From positions 26,564-90,563 of the forward strand of contig NZ_FWXV01000022.1 in the NCBI RefSeq assembly GCF_900176515.1: DNA of 64,000 nucleotides, in the 5' to 3' direction. A model generated the notes under the pieces. The model ran no database searches. It saw only the letters and a list, made by a program, of their open reading frames with translations, and was not told the origin of the DNA. Positions 18,415 through 26,529 of this stretch are shown here, piece after piece; positions within the stretch are counted from its first letter, which is position 1; the number at the start of each line of letters is the position of its first letter. This DNA is from Kibdelosporangium aridum. GTDB lineage: Bacteria > Actinomycetota > Actinomycetes > Mycobacteriales > Pseudonocardiaceae. The position numbers were made by a program, and so were the translations under genes.

Positions 18415-19602
18415 TCGGAGCGTTGCGGGGTCTGCGTGTCCTCGACCTGAGCCGGATCCTCGCTGGACCGTTCTGCGCACAGATGCTCGCCGACCACGGC
18501 GCGGAAGTGATCAAAGTCGAGGCGCCGTCGGGAGACGAGACGCGCCGCTGGGGGCCGCCGTTCGCCGACGAGGCCGAGACGACGAGCGCCTACTACCAGG
18601 GGCTCAACCGCACCAAGGCGAACATCGTGCTGGACCTGCGACTGCCGCGAGCTCGAGATGTGCTGCACGACCTCATTTCCCGTGCGGACGTCGTCGTGGA
18701 GAATTTCAAGGTCGGCACCATGCAACGATGGGGACTCGGATATGAGTCCCGGCTGGCGGAGGAGTTCCCAGGGCGTTTACTGCCGGATCACTGGTTACGG
18801 CGTCGACGGGCCGCTTGGCGGCATGCCGGGGTATGACGCGGTGCTACAGGCGTACGGCGGCCTGATGAGTGTCAACGGTGAGCGCGACGGCGACCCGCTA
18901 CGGGTAGGTGTGCCCATTGTGGACATCACGGCGGCGCATCAGGCGTTCGCGGGCATTCTGCTTGCATTGCTGGAACGGTCGGTCAGCGGTCGTGGTCAGT
19001 TGGTCGACGTGACGCTGTTCGATGCGGTTGTGTCGCTGATGCACCCGCACACCGCTGCTTATCTGCAGTCCGGTGTGGTGCCCGAGCGCACTGGGGCGGC
19101 GCATCCGACAGTGGCACCGTACCAAGTGTTCCGCACCGCTGGGGAGGGGCGGTTGTTCGTCGCGGCCGCCAGTGACGCTCAGTTCGCCGCGCTCGCGGAC
19201 ACTCTTGGCCGGCCCTCGCTGGCCGAGGATCCCCGGTTCCGGTTCAATCGAGACCGGATCGGAAACCTGGGACAGTTGCTGGCCGAGCTGCAACCCTTGT
19301 TCCTCGCACGAAACGCGGACGAACTGGCGGCCAAGTTGGCGGCGCGTGGTGTTCCGGCGAGTCCGGTCAACGACGTAGCCCAAGCCTTGTCCGCGCCGCA
19401 AGTACGGCACCGCCGCATGGTCGTGAGCGATGGCGCGTACCGCGGCATCGGTGTGCCGATCAAGCTGAGCCGGTCGGCGTCAGTACCGCCGCGCGCGCCC
19501 ACACGGTCCGGGGCAGATACCTCGCGTGTTCTCGCGGAGTGCGGGTACTCGGTCGACGACATCGACGAACTCCGCCGGACCGGCGTCCTGGGACCCGATT
19601 AG
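18411..19602 (+). pseudogene. CaiB/BaiF-family (class III) CoA transferase, frameshifted
   Basis: A class III CoA transferase that would activate an acid to its CoA thioester by transfer. The N-terminal half reads VLDLSRILAGPFCAQMLADH and ends in frame at EEFPG near 18770. The rest continues in a second frame from VYCRITGYGVDGPLGG, with the catalytic-Asp segment VPIVDITAAHQAFAG, through to 19602. The break is at about 18771-18775; a two-base deletion best restores the family pattern. A sequencing error cannot be excluded, especially as ACAD-1 is also shifted. The GTG start overlaps the ACAD-2 stop, and the stop overlaps that of the convergent TetR gene. Confidence 0.85.
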
Positions 19603-20225
19603 CCACCGTCGCCCGTGGGGACGGGGCGGGTGGCCTCGACCCCGGCGAGCACGGTCCGGAAGACGTCTCGGAGCAGATCCGCGATGTCCTCGCTCGAGTC
19701 GGACAGGATCCAGTAGTCGAAGACGTGCCGGGTGGCGTGGACCACGAGATAGGCGGGCAGACTCCGGTGCAGCGGGTGGTCGCCCAGCGCGACGCGTTCT
19801 CGCAGGAACTCGGCCATGGCTTCGGACAGTTCGTCGTCGACCTCCATCCAGCGCAACCGGTACTGCGGGGTCGACGCCATGAGCTTGAGGAACTGACGCT
19901 CGCCGTCGCTCAGCGTGCCCTCGTGAAGTTGTGACACCCACGCCGCGACCAGCGTCTCCACCACGTCACCGGTTGTCGGGGCGTTCCGCAGGGCTGTGAT
20001 CACCTGTGTCGAGCTGAGCCGGAATATCGGGCGGACGACATCCTCCTTGGCCGGGAAGTGCCGGTGGAACGTGCGCGGCGAGACCCCCGCGGCCTCCGCG
20101 ATGCGATCGACGGTCACGGACGTGTCGCCGTCGGCGACGAAGATCTCGACCGCCTTGCGCGCGATCTCCAGCCGCAACTCCTCCGCCCGCCGCTCGGTCA
20201 ACGTCGGCCGATCCCGCTTCACCAC
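19599..20225 (-). CDS. TetR-family transcriptional regulator
   Basis: A 208-residue TetR-type repressor. The N-terminal helix-turn-helix is TVDRIAEAAGVSPRTFHRHF preceded by a helix ending in AVEIFVADGD, and followed by PAKEDVV. The C-terminal ligand domain is helical, with no residues that identify a ligand. Several GTG codons lie close together; 20225 is chosen because AGGAGG ends seven bases upstream. It faces the IclR gene across a 147-base gap holding two inverted repeats, one of which may be its own operator. Confidence 0.9.
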   Translation of the reverse strand: MVKRDRPTLTERRAEELRLEIARKAVEIFVADGDTSVTVDRIAEAAGVSPRTFHRHFPAKEDVVRPIFRLSSTQVITALRNAPTTGDVVETLVAAWVSQLHEGTLSDGERQFLKLMASTPQYRLRWMEVDDELSEAMAEFLRERVALGDHPLHRSLPAYLVVHATRHVFDYWILSDSSEDIADLLRDVFRTVLAGVEATRPVPTGDGG

Positions 20226-20265
20226 GACCACACCTCCTGAACGTATCCACGATCGTATGCGGAAA

Positions 20266-20299
20266 GTGGACACGATTTGTTTACACAATCGACGTCCAC
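20266..20299. promoter_or_regulatory. nested inverted repeat between TetR and IclR genes
   Basis: GTGGAC at 20266-20271 pairs with GTCCAC at 20294-20299. Inside it CGATT at 20273-20277 pairs with AATCG at 20287-20291. It lies about 40 bases upstream of the TetR start on that strand, a normal position for a TetR autoregulatory operator. Confidence 0.5.
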
Positions 20300-20320
20300 G
20301 GCTAGGCTCAAACCTGTCAG

Positions 20321-20341
20321 TTTCTGCCACATCGGCAGAAA
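20321..20341. promoter_or_regulatory. perfect 8-bp inverted repeat upstream of the IclR gene
   Basis: TTTCTGCC, a five-base spacer, then GGCAGAAA: a perfect inverted repeat ending 31 bases before the IclR GTG. IclR proteins usually bind such short palindromes over their own promoter. This is the most likely IclR operator, controlling the IclR-BVMO unit. Confidence 0.55.
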
Positions 20342-20372
20342 GTGTAGCAAGGCATCGGTGCCGGAGGTGACC

Positions 20373-21182
20373 GTGACCACGACGGAGACAACGGCGCGGA
20401 GCCAGGACACACCCACCGCCATGATCGACCGAGTGGCTTCACTGCTGGAGGTTTTCGACGGCCATCACCGGCTCACGCTGGCACAGATCTCCCGGCGGGC
20501 GCATCTGCCCCGGTCCTCGGCGCACCGGATCCTGCAGCGGCTGGTCGAGCTGGGCTGGGTCGAGCGCCAGGGCTTCCAGTACACGCTGGGAATCCGGATG
20601 TTCGAACTCGGCTCGCAGGTCGTCCGGCGGGATCGCGTGCATCAGGCGGCGTTGCCCTTCATGCACGGCCTGCACCACTCGACCGGGCTCACCGCCCACC
20701 TGAGCGTGCTCGTCTCCTCGGACGTGCTGCACCTTGAACGGATCGGCCACTGGCCCGAGCAGGAGCAGGGATGGCGCCTCGGGGCCAGGCAACCCGCGGT
20801 GCACTCAGCGGCCGGCCGCGCCCTGCTCGCCCAGTCAGAGGAGTGGCCCGAGCTGGCGTTTCCGTCGCCCGCGACGGCGTACGGGATTCGCACCCGCACG
20901 CAGCTGAGCCGAGACCTTGAGCGGGTCCGCGACCGCGGCGGCGTCGCTGTCGACGATCAAGGCTGCACCGTGGGGATCGCAGCCGTCGCCGCGCCTATCG
21001 GGCCGTCGGAGAGCAACCTCCGTGCGGCGCTGTCGTTGTGCGGGCCCGCCGACGCGATGCCGACTGACAAGGCCGTCGCCGCAGTGCGCATGGCTGCCAT
21101 GGACATCTGGTACGCGGCTTCAGGAGTGACCAGGTTGCGCGGTCGCCCCGTCCGCCTCATAGCGACCACAAGGAACCAGTAA
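20373..21182 (+). CDS. IclR-family transcriptional regulator
   Basis: A 269-residue IclR-type regulator. The N-terminal winged helix is ASLLEVFDGHHRLTLAQISR with SSAHRILQRLVELGWVER as recognition region. The C-terminal effector domain includes TAHLSVLVSSDVLHLERI and the conserved end GGVAVDDQGCTVGIAAVAAP, typical of the aromatic-acid and terpenoid-catabolism members. The GTG at 20373 is chosen because GGAGG ends five bases upstream. The stop is only three bases from the BVMO start, so regulator and monooxygenase are probably one transcript. Confidence 0.92.
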   Translation: MTTTETTARSQDTPTAMIDRVASLLEVFDGHHRLTLAQISRRAHLPRSSAHRILQRLVELGWVERQGFQYTLGIRMFELGSQVVRRDRVHQAALPFMHGLHHSTGLTAHLSVLVSSDVLHLERIGHWPEQEQGWRLGARQPAVHSAAGRALLAQSEEWPELAFPSPATAYGIRTRTQLSRDLERVRDRGGVAVDDQGCTVGIAAVAAPIGPSESNLRAALSLCGPADAMPTDKAVAAVRMAAMDIWYAASGVTRLRGRPVRLIATTRNQ

Positions 21183-21185
21183 CCG

Positions 21186-23129
21186 ATGAGCCTGATCTCC
21201 CCGGACCAACCGACATATGTCGTTCCGCCCGTCACCGACGTCGACCAGGCAGCCCTGTCGCAGGCCATCGATGTCGCCGAGCCGGGTGCCCTGCTCATGG
21301 CCCTGGTGCATCTCACCGGCGACACGGACCTTGTGGACGAGTTCAAGGCCAAGCTCGACGCGGCACCCACGACGACCATGGGGGAGTATCCGGAAAGCGT
21401 CGCTGATGAGATCCGTGAGCGAGCGCGGACGTTGCTGGGTAGTGCGTTGATTCCGCGGATCACCGTTCCGGACGAGGTTCTGTTCCGGCGGATGGCCGAA
21501 GTGTGCGTGAACGACGCTATCGGCGACGAGTACGTTGCCCACCTGCGAGAGCAGGGCGGATTCGAACCCGCACAGCCGGTCGTCCCACGTAACCGCACTC
21601 CCCCGGAGAACTTCACGGTCGCCGTCATCGGCGCCGGCATGATCGGGCTCAACGCCGCGATCAAGCTCGGTGAGGCCGGTTTCCGGTACCAGGTCTTCGA
21701 AGAACGTGACGAGCTTGGCGGAACGTGGTCGCGCAACGTCTATCCAGGCGCTGCGGTCGACACACCGAGCCACTTCTACTCCTACTCGTTCGAACTGAAC
21801 CCGCGGTGGTCGATGTATTACCCGACCGGGCCGGAGTATCTGGACTACCTGCATGGCGTGGCCCGCAAGTACGACCTCTACCCGCGCATCTCCTTCGGCA
21901 CCAAGGTTCTTGGCTGTGAATGGGTCGAGGACCAGCAGGCGTGGAACGTCACTGCCCGGCACTCCGACGGCACCCTGCGGACCCATCGGGCCAACGCGGT
22001 CGTCACGGCCACTGGCGTGCTCAACGGCGCGTCCATCCCCGAGATCCCGGGTGCGGACACCTTTACCGGGGAGATGATGCACACCGCCGAGTGGCGGTCC
22101 GATGTGGACCTGGACGGCAAGCGCGTGGTCATCCTCGGTACCGGTTGCACATCAGTCCAGGTTGTCGCCAGCATCGCCGATCGGGTCGAGTCCCTCGCCG
22201 TGATGATGCGCCAGCCGCACTGGGTCGTCCCGGAAGGCAGCGTCAGCGAAGACGTACCCGACGGTGTGCGGTGGGCGCTGGCGAACATTCCCTATTTCCA
22301 CCAATGGTTCCGGGTCAAGACCTACTGGTGGGCCGCGGACAAGGGCTGGGCTGTCCCACGCATCGACGAGGAGTGGAACGCCACCCACGTCTCGGCCTCG
22401 CCGGCCAACGACATGCTGATGCAGGTCTGCCTGGACTACCTGGACCGGGCGTTCGCCGACCGCCCCGACCTGAAGGCGAAGCTGACGCCGGACTTCCCGC
22501 CGTTCGCCAAGCGGATCGTGAAGGACCCCGGCTTCTTCGAAGCGGTCAAGCGGGCCAACGTGACGGTGCATTCGGCTTCGTTCTCCGAGATCCGCCCGGA
22601 CGGCGTCGTGACGACCGAAGGCGACTTCCTGCCTGCCGACGTCATCATCTGGGCCACCGGCTTCAAACTCGAATACCTCAGTTTCATGGACGTCGTCGGC
22701 CGCGACGGGATCAAGCTGGCTGACGAGTGGGCAGAGAACAACCCACGGGCATACTTGGGCATCACCGTGCCCGGCTTCCCCAACTTGTTCGTCACCGCAG
22801 GCCCGAACGCCGCTCCCAACCACGGCGGCGGGCACAACGTCACCAGCGAGGAACACGTCCACTACGTCGTGGAGAGCCTGCAATACCTGGTGGAGAACGG
22901 GTTCACCGCAATGGAGCCGACCCGCGAGGCGACGGACGAGTACAACCGGCGAGTCGACGACGAACTGGACAAGACCGTCTGGAAACACGGTGGCACCGCG
23001 AACGGCTACTACCGCAACAAGTCCGGGCGGGCGTGGGTCAGCTGCCCGTGGCGCCTGGTCGACTACTGGACGATGCTGCGCGAACCGGCGCCGCAGGACT
23101 ATCTCTTCACCACGGCGAAGAAGGACTGA
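21186..23129 (+). CDS. Baeyer-Villiger monooxygenase, HAPMO-like
   Basis: A 647-residue type I flavoprotein monooxygenase that inserts oxygen next to a ketone, using FAD and NADPH. The first ~135 residues are a helical extension as in 4-hydroxyacetophenone monooxygenase. Then come the FAD Rossmann motif VIGAGMIGLNAA near 147, a BVMO segment ELGGTWSRNVYPGAAVD near 178, the fingerprint FTGEMMHTAEW near 291, and the NADPH motif ILGTGCTSVQV near 317. ATGF near 492 is the usual late signature. It should convert a ketone of the aglycone to an ester or lactone for the hydrolases encoded downstream. A strong hairpin terminator follows. Confidence 0.93.
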   Translation: MSLISPDQPTYVVPPVTDVDQAALSQAIDVAEPGALLMALVHLTGDTDLVDEFKAKLDAAPTTTMGEYPESVADEIRERARTLLGSALIPRITVPDEVLFRRMAEVCVNDAIGDEYVAHLREQGGFEPAQPVVPRNRTPPENFTVAVIGAGMIGLNAAIKLGEAGFRYQVFEERDELGGTWSRNVYPGAAVDTPSHFYSYSFELNPRWSMYYPTGPEYLDYLHGVARKYDLYPRISFGTKVLGCEWVEDQQAWNVTARHSDGTLRTHRANAVVTATGVLNGASIPEIPGADTFTGEMMHTAEWRSDVDLDGKRVVILGTGCTSVQVVASIADRVESLAVMMRQPHWVVPEGSVSEDVPDGVRWALANIPYFHQWFRVKTYWWAADKGWAVPRIDEEWNATHVSASPANDMLMQVCLDYLDRAFADRPDLKAKLTPDFPPFAKRIVKDPGFFEAVKRANVTVHSASFSEIRPDGVVTTEGDFLPADVIIWATGFKLEYLSFMDVVGRDGIKLADEWAENNPRAYLGITVPGFPNLFVTAGPNAAPNHGGGHNVTSEEHVHYVVESLQYLVENGFTAMEPTREATDEYNRRVDDELDKTVWKHGGTANGYYRNKSGRAWVSCPWRLVDYWTMLREPAPQDYLFTTAKKD

Positions 23130-23134
23130 CCACC

Positions 23135-23174
23135 GCGGCTGCCGCCTGATCCACGTGGACCAGGCGGCAGCCGC
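23135..23174. terminator. bidirectional hairpin terminator
   Basis: GCGGCTGCCGCCTG at 23135-23148 pairs perfectly with CAGGCGGCAGCCGC at 23161-23174, and the loop contains a smaller palindrome TCCACGTGGA. It lies exactly between the convergent BVMO and enoyl-CoA hydratase genes, and could stop transcription from both sides. No U-run is present, as is common in actinomycetes. Confidence 0.8.
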
Positions 23175-23176
23175 CG

Positions 23177-23941
23177 TCATTCGCCGACGAACACTGGAGA
23201 CCGCCGCTCAAGGCTGGCCGCGATGCCCTCGGCACAGTCGCGTGTCGCCCACAGGCGAGCTTGCTCGGCTAGTTCGTGGTCCAAGGCCGCCCGGACGCGC
23301 TGTGGCAGGTCTGCGCGCAGGGTCGCGCGGATCGATCGCACCGCGAGCGGTGCCGCGGCGGCGATGGAGCGTGCCAACGCCAATGCGGTCTCGCGTTGAC
23401 GACCGGGTTCGGACAGCCGGTCAGCAAGTCCGATGTGGACGGCTTCCTCGCCGCCGACCTTCCGTCCGGTCATCAGCATGTCGGCGGCGACCCGCCTGCC
23501 GACCAGATCGGGCAGGGTGACGCTCAGCCCGAACCCATGGTGGAAGCCGAGCAGCGAGAAGTTGGCGACGAAGCGAGTCGAGGCGTCCACGACACGGAAG
23601 TCAGCCGCACATGCCAGACCGAGACCGCCGCCGATGGCCGCGCCCTGCACGGCCGCGATGATCGGAGTCTTGACCTCGAACAGCTGGATTGCCCGCCGGT
23701 ACAACCGTTCCGACACAGCGACGCGGTCCTCGAAACCACCGCCCGTGCCGAAGTTCGCGCCGGCGCAGAAGTGTTTGCCCTCGGATGCCAGGACCAGAGC
23801 CCGGCAGCGAGGGTCCTCCTCGAGCTCCAGCGCGGCCCCGACGATCTGGCTGATGAGCTGTTCGTCGAAGTAGTTGGCCGGTGGGCGGCGCATCTCCAGC
23901 AGCCCGACACCGTCCTCGACCACCACCGCAAGGTCCGTCAT
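23177..23941 (-). CDS. enoyl-CoA hydratase/isomerase family protein
   Basis: A 254-residue crotonase-fold protein. The oxyanion-hole segments are ALVLASEGKHFCAGANFGTG near residue 48 and AAVQGAAIGGGLGLACAADF near residue 93. The residue after the second hole leads into FVANFSLLGFHHGFG near residue 122. The lack of a clear Glu pair leaves open hydratase, isomerase or retro-Claisen activity. The ATG at 23941 is chosen over one ten codons upstream. It stands alone on the minus strand, and the gap before it holds one copy of the shared operator. Confidence 0.88.
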   Translation of the reverse strand: MTDLAVVVEDGVGLLEMRRPPANYFDEQLISQIVGAALELEEDPRCRALVLASEGKHFCAGANFGTGGGFEDRVAVSERLYRRAIQLFEVKTPIIAAVQGAAIGGGLGLACAADFRVVDASTRFVANFSLLGFHHGFGLSVTLPDLVGRRVAADMLMTGRKVGGEEAVHIGLADRLSEPGRQRETALALARSIAAAAPLAVRSIRATLRADLPQRVRAALDHELAEQARLWATRDCAEGIAASLERRSPVFVGE

Positions 23942-23983
23942 GACACCAAGGTGGCGGAACAGCGCGCACACCGAAACAAAATC

Positions 23984-23998
23984 GTCCGGTCAGTGGAC
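23984..23998. promoter_or_regulatory. third copy of shared operator (inverted)
   Basis: GTCCGGTCAGTGGAC lies between the divergent enoyl-CoA hydratase and NTF2-like genes. Positions 23985-23998 match the reverse complement of the 16218 copy at 13 of 14 bases. It reads toward the hydratase gene in the same sense as the other copies read toward their operons. Confidence 0.55.
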
Positions 23999-24026
23999 AC
24001 CTCCCACTCCCGAGCTTGCCGACGGG

Positions 24027-24413
24027 GTGCACATTCGGCGAGTGGAGATCACCAACGTCCTGTACGCGTTCGCCCGCCTAGCCGACGAAGGCACGATCGA
24101 CGAGATCGGCGGCCTGCTCGCCGACGACGTCGAATGGGCGATGACGGGCACGACCTGGCGTGGCCGGGCAGGGGTTCTCGCGGGACTCCAGTCGATGCGA
24201 GACCTCGGGTATGCCGGACCGGCCTCGGGCCACCGCCACGTGATCACCAATATGGAAGTGCACGTCGACGGCGACCACACGATCGCGAGGTCCTATTTCC
24301 TGCTCGTGTCCCGCGATACACCGGCCACGATCCTCGCCGTCGGCGCCTACCGCGACGAGTTGCGACGCACGGGGGACGGCTGGCTCATCACAAAACGCGA
24401 AATCACCACCTGA
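24027..24413 (+). CDS. NTF2-like/SnoaL-fold protein
   Basis: A protein of about 128 residues with the cone-shaped NTF2-like pattern: helix ITNVLYAFARLADEGTIDEI, then LLADDVEWAMTGTTWRGRAG, and strands ending DGDHTIARSYFLLV and GDGWLITKREITT. Members include SnoaL cyclases, ketosteroid isomerases and many small dehydratases. The Asp/Trp residues in DDVEWAM are candidates for the active site. The start is uncertain: GTG at 24027 or 24042, neither with a good Shine-Dalgarno site. It lies 95 bases upstream of the esterase operon, with the shared operator between. Confidence 0.75.
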   Translation: MHIRRVEITNVLYAFARLADEGTIDEIGGLLADDVEWAMTGTTWRGRAGVLAGLQSMRDLGYAGPASGHRHVITNMEVHVDGDHTIARSYFLLVSRDTPATILAVGAYRDELRRTGDGWLITKREITT

Positions 24414-24428
24414 CAACACACGGAAGTC

Positions 24429-24478
24429 GTCCATTCACCGGAACATCGCCCGACCGACGCCCGATCTCCGCCTAGCGT
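24429..24478 (+). promoter_or_regulatory. shared operator and -10-like element before the esterase-P450 operon
   Basis: GTCCATTCACCGGAAC at 24429-24444 and CTAGCGT at 24472-24478 repeat, with almost the same spacing, the elements before the ACAD operon. The start of the operon's first gene follows at 24509 with GAGGAGAG. Confidence 0.6.
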
Positions 24479-24508
24479 CAGGAAAACCAGCCGCCACGAG
24501 GAGAGCCG

Positions 24509-25654
24509 ATGATCGCAGATCCACGCATTCGCAAGGCTCTTGACCGTGCGGTGGAACTGGGCGAGACCGGTATCGCCGTCGCCGCCTACCATCGTGGCGA
24601 ACTGATTGTCGACGCAGTCGCCGGTGTCGCGGATGCCAGGACCGGCAGGCTGGTCGACGACCGCACACTCTTTCCGGTCTTCTCGGTCACCAAGGGCATC
24701 ACCGCGACCGCCGTACACCTGCAGGCAGAGCGTGGACTGGTCGACCTGCAGGCGCCGATCACGCATTACTGGCCCGAATTCGGTGTGAACGGCAAGGAGA
24801 CCGTCACCGTCGAACACGCACTCTCACATCGGGCCGGGATCCCGCAGATGCCAGAAGGAGTCACACCGGAACTTCTGGCCGACTGGGACTGGATGACCGA
24901 GCGCATCGCCGAGTTCACCCCTATCTACGAGCCCGGTACCGCGAGCGCGTACCACATCCTTGTGTGGGGCTGGATTATTGGCGAGGTGGTGCGCCGCACC
25001 GATCCGGCCCGCCGATCCTTCGACACCTTCATCGCCGAGGAAATCTGCAAGCCCCTGGGGGTGACCGACTTCCATCTCGGGGTGCCCGACGGCGATCTGC
25101 CCCGGGTGGCGAAACTCTATGGGGGCAATGAGTTCGCGATGGTCGATGAGCACAACATCAGTCCACGGGCCGTCTTCCCCGGATCCGACGTGCACAACTT
25201 GCCGACCGTACAGCAGGCAGTCGATCCCGGTGCGGGCGCGATCGCTACGGCGGGTGCTGTGGCGCGGATCTTCGCGATGCTCGCCGAGGGCGGTGAACTC
25301 GACGGCGTCCGGCTGCTCTCTCCAGACAGGGTGGCCACCTTCACCCGGCCGCGGCAAGGCGCACACGATCCGGACAAGGTGCTTACCATCCCGGTGTGGT
25401 TCGGCGCCAACGGGTTCTGGCTCGGCGGCGAGCCGGGCGCGTCCGACCCACTGGTGGGCGACCATCGAGCCATCGTCTACAGCCCCGGCGCGGGCGGCTC
25501 GGTCGCCTGGGCCGATCTGCGCGACCAGTTGGCCGTGGCGATCTGCCACAACAACATGGACACCCCGGCAGTAGTGAGTCCTGAACGGACATTCGAACCG
25601 ATTGTCCGGGTGATCCGCGAGATCGTCGCCGAGCGCGAGGAGAACCGTCGATGA
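24509..25654 (+). CDS. class C beta-lactamase-fold serine hydrolase (EstB-like esterase)
   Basis: A 381-residue serine hydrolase. The catalytic S-x-x-K is SVTKG near residue 59, and the Tyr motif is at SAYHILVWGW near residue 149. Lack of a signal peptide argues against a cell-wall or antibiotic role. Family VIII esterases of this type hydrolyse esters and lactones in the cytoplasm, fitting a role after the Baeyer-Villiger step. It is the first gene of a seven- or eight-gene coupled operon; its stop overlaps the next ATG as ATGA. Confidence 0.87.
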   Translation: MIADPRIRKALDRAVELGETGIAVAAYHRGELIVDAVAGVADARTGRLVDDRTLFPVFSVTKGITATAVHLQAERGLVDLQAPITHYWPEFGVNGKETVTVEHALSHRAGIPQMPEGVTPELLADWDWMTERIAEFTPIYEPGTASAYHILVWGWIIGEVVRRTDPARRSFDTFIAEEICKPLGVTDFHLGVPDGDLPRVAKLYGGNEFAMVDEHNISPRAVFPGSDVHNLPTVQQAVDPGAGAIATAGAVARIFAMLAEGGELDGVRLLSPDRVATFTRPRQGAHDPDKVLTIPVWFGANGFWLGGEPGASDPLVGDHRAIVYSPGAGGSVAWADLRDQLAVAICHNNMDTPAVVSPERTFEPIVRVIREIVAEREENRR

Positions 25655-26514
25655 GTTCGGCCAAGGAACTGTTCGGTGGCGGCGTCGCCGTGATCACGGG
25701 AGCCGGGGCGGGCATCGGCGCCGGTCTGGCCCGCTGCGCGGCCCGAGAGCTCGGCATGACCGTTGTGCTGGCCGACGTCGACACGGCGGCGATTGCTGCT
25801 CTGCGGGCCGAACTGGAGGAGATCGGCACCCGCGCTATCGACATCGCGTGCGATGTACGCGACCCCGCAGCGCTGGAACGGCTGGCAGAACGGACCATCA
25901 CCGAGGCAGGCCCGGTGAGGCTGTTGGTGAACAACGCCGGTGTGGAGCAGTTCGGTTACCTGTGGGACACGCCCGTCGCCAACTGGAACCGTCTTGTCGA
26001 GATCAATATCAATGGCGTTTTCCATGGCATCAAAGCTTTCCTGCCACGGATGCTGGCCGACCAGGGCCAGTCGTGGGTGTGGAACCTTTCGTCCATCGGA
26101 GGAGTCAGCGCCAGTCCACTGCAGGCGCCGTACATCATGAGCAAGCACGCCGTACTGGCGATCACCGAGTGCCTCTATCAGGAAGTCGAACTCGCCGGGC
26201 ACGCCCATCACGTCCACGTTCAAGCAGTCCTGCCGGGCGCGGTGGCCTCGAACATCTTCGAATCCGCCGGCGCAGTCGAGCACGGTGATGTGGCGGCGGC
26301 GGAGGAACACCGCACCGCCATGCTGAGGATCAAGGCGCAGGCGATGGACCCGGTCGAGGCGGCCCGCACTTTCTTCCACCAAGCAGCCGCAGGCGAGTTC
26401 TACCTGACGTCCCAACGCTTTGTCGGTGACGCCATGGCGACGCGGGCAGACATCTTGGCGCACCGCCGCGCCCCCGTCCTGCTGTCTGACGAGTTCGCCG
26501 TTCCCGCTGAATGA
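25651..26514 (+). CDS. short-chain dehydrogenase/reductase
   Basis: A 287-residue SDR. The cofactor motif is TGAGAGIGAGLA near residue 16, the NNAG motif near residue 92, and the active site is Ser in NLSSIGG with Tyr-x3-Lys in YIMSKHAV near residue 158. The C-terminal tail is longer than in minimal SDRs. Asp in LADVD after the second strand suggests NAD rather than NADP. It is a second alcohol/ketone oxidoreductase of the pathway, coupled to the esterase by an ATGA overlap. Confidence 0.88.
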   Translation: MSSAKELFGGGVAVITGAGAGIGAGLARCAARELGMTVVLADVDTAAIAALRAELEEIGTRAIDIACDVRDPAALERLAERTITEAGPVRLLVNNAGVEQFGYLWDTPVANWNRLVEININGVFHGIKAFLPRMLADQGQSWVWNLSSIGGVSASPLQAPYIMSKHAVLAITECLYQEVELAGHAHHVHVQAVLPGAVASNIFESAGAVEHGDVAAAEEHRTAMLRIKAQAMDPVEAARTFFHQAAAGEFYLTSQRFVGDAMATRADILAHRRAPVLLSDEFAVPAE

Positions 26515-26529
26515 CCGTTGGAGATCGTG

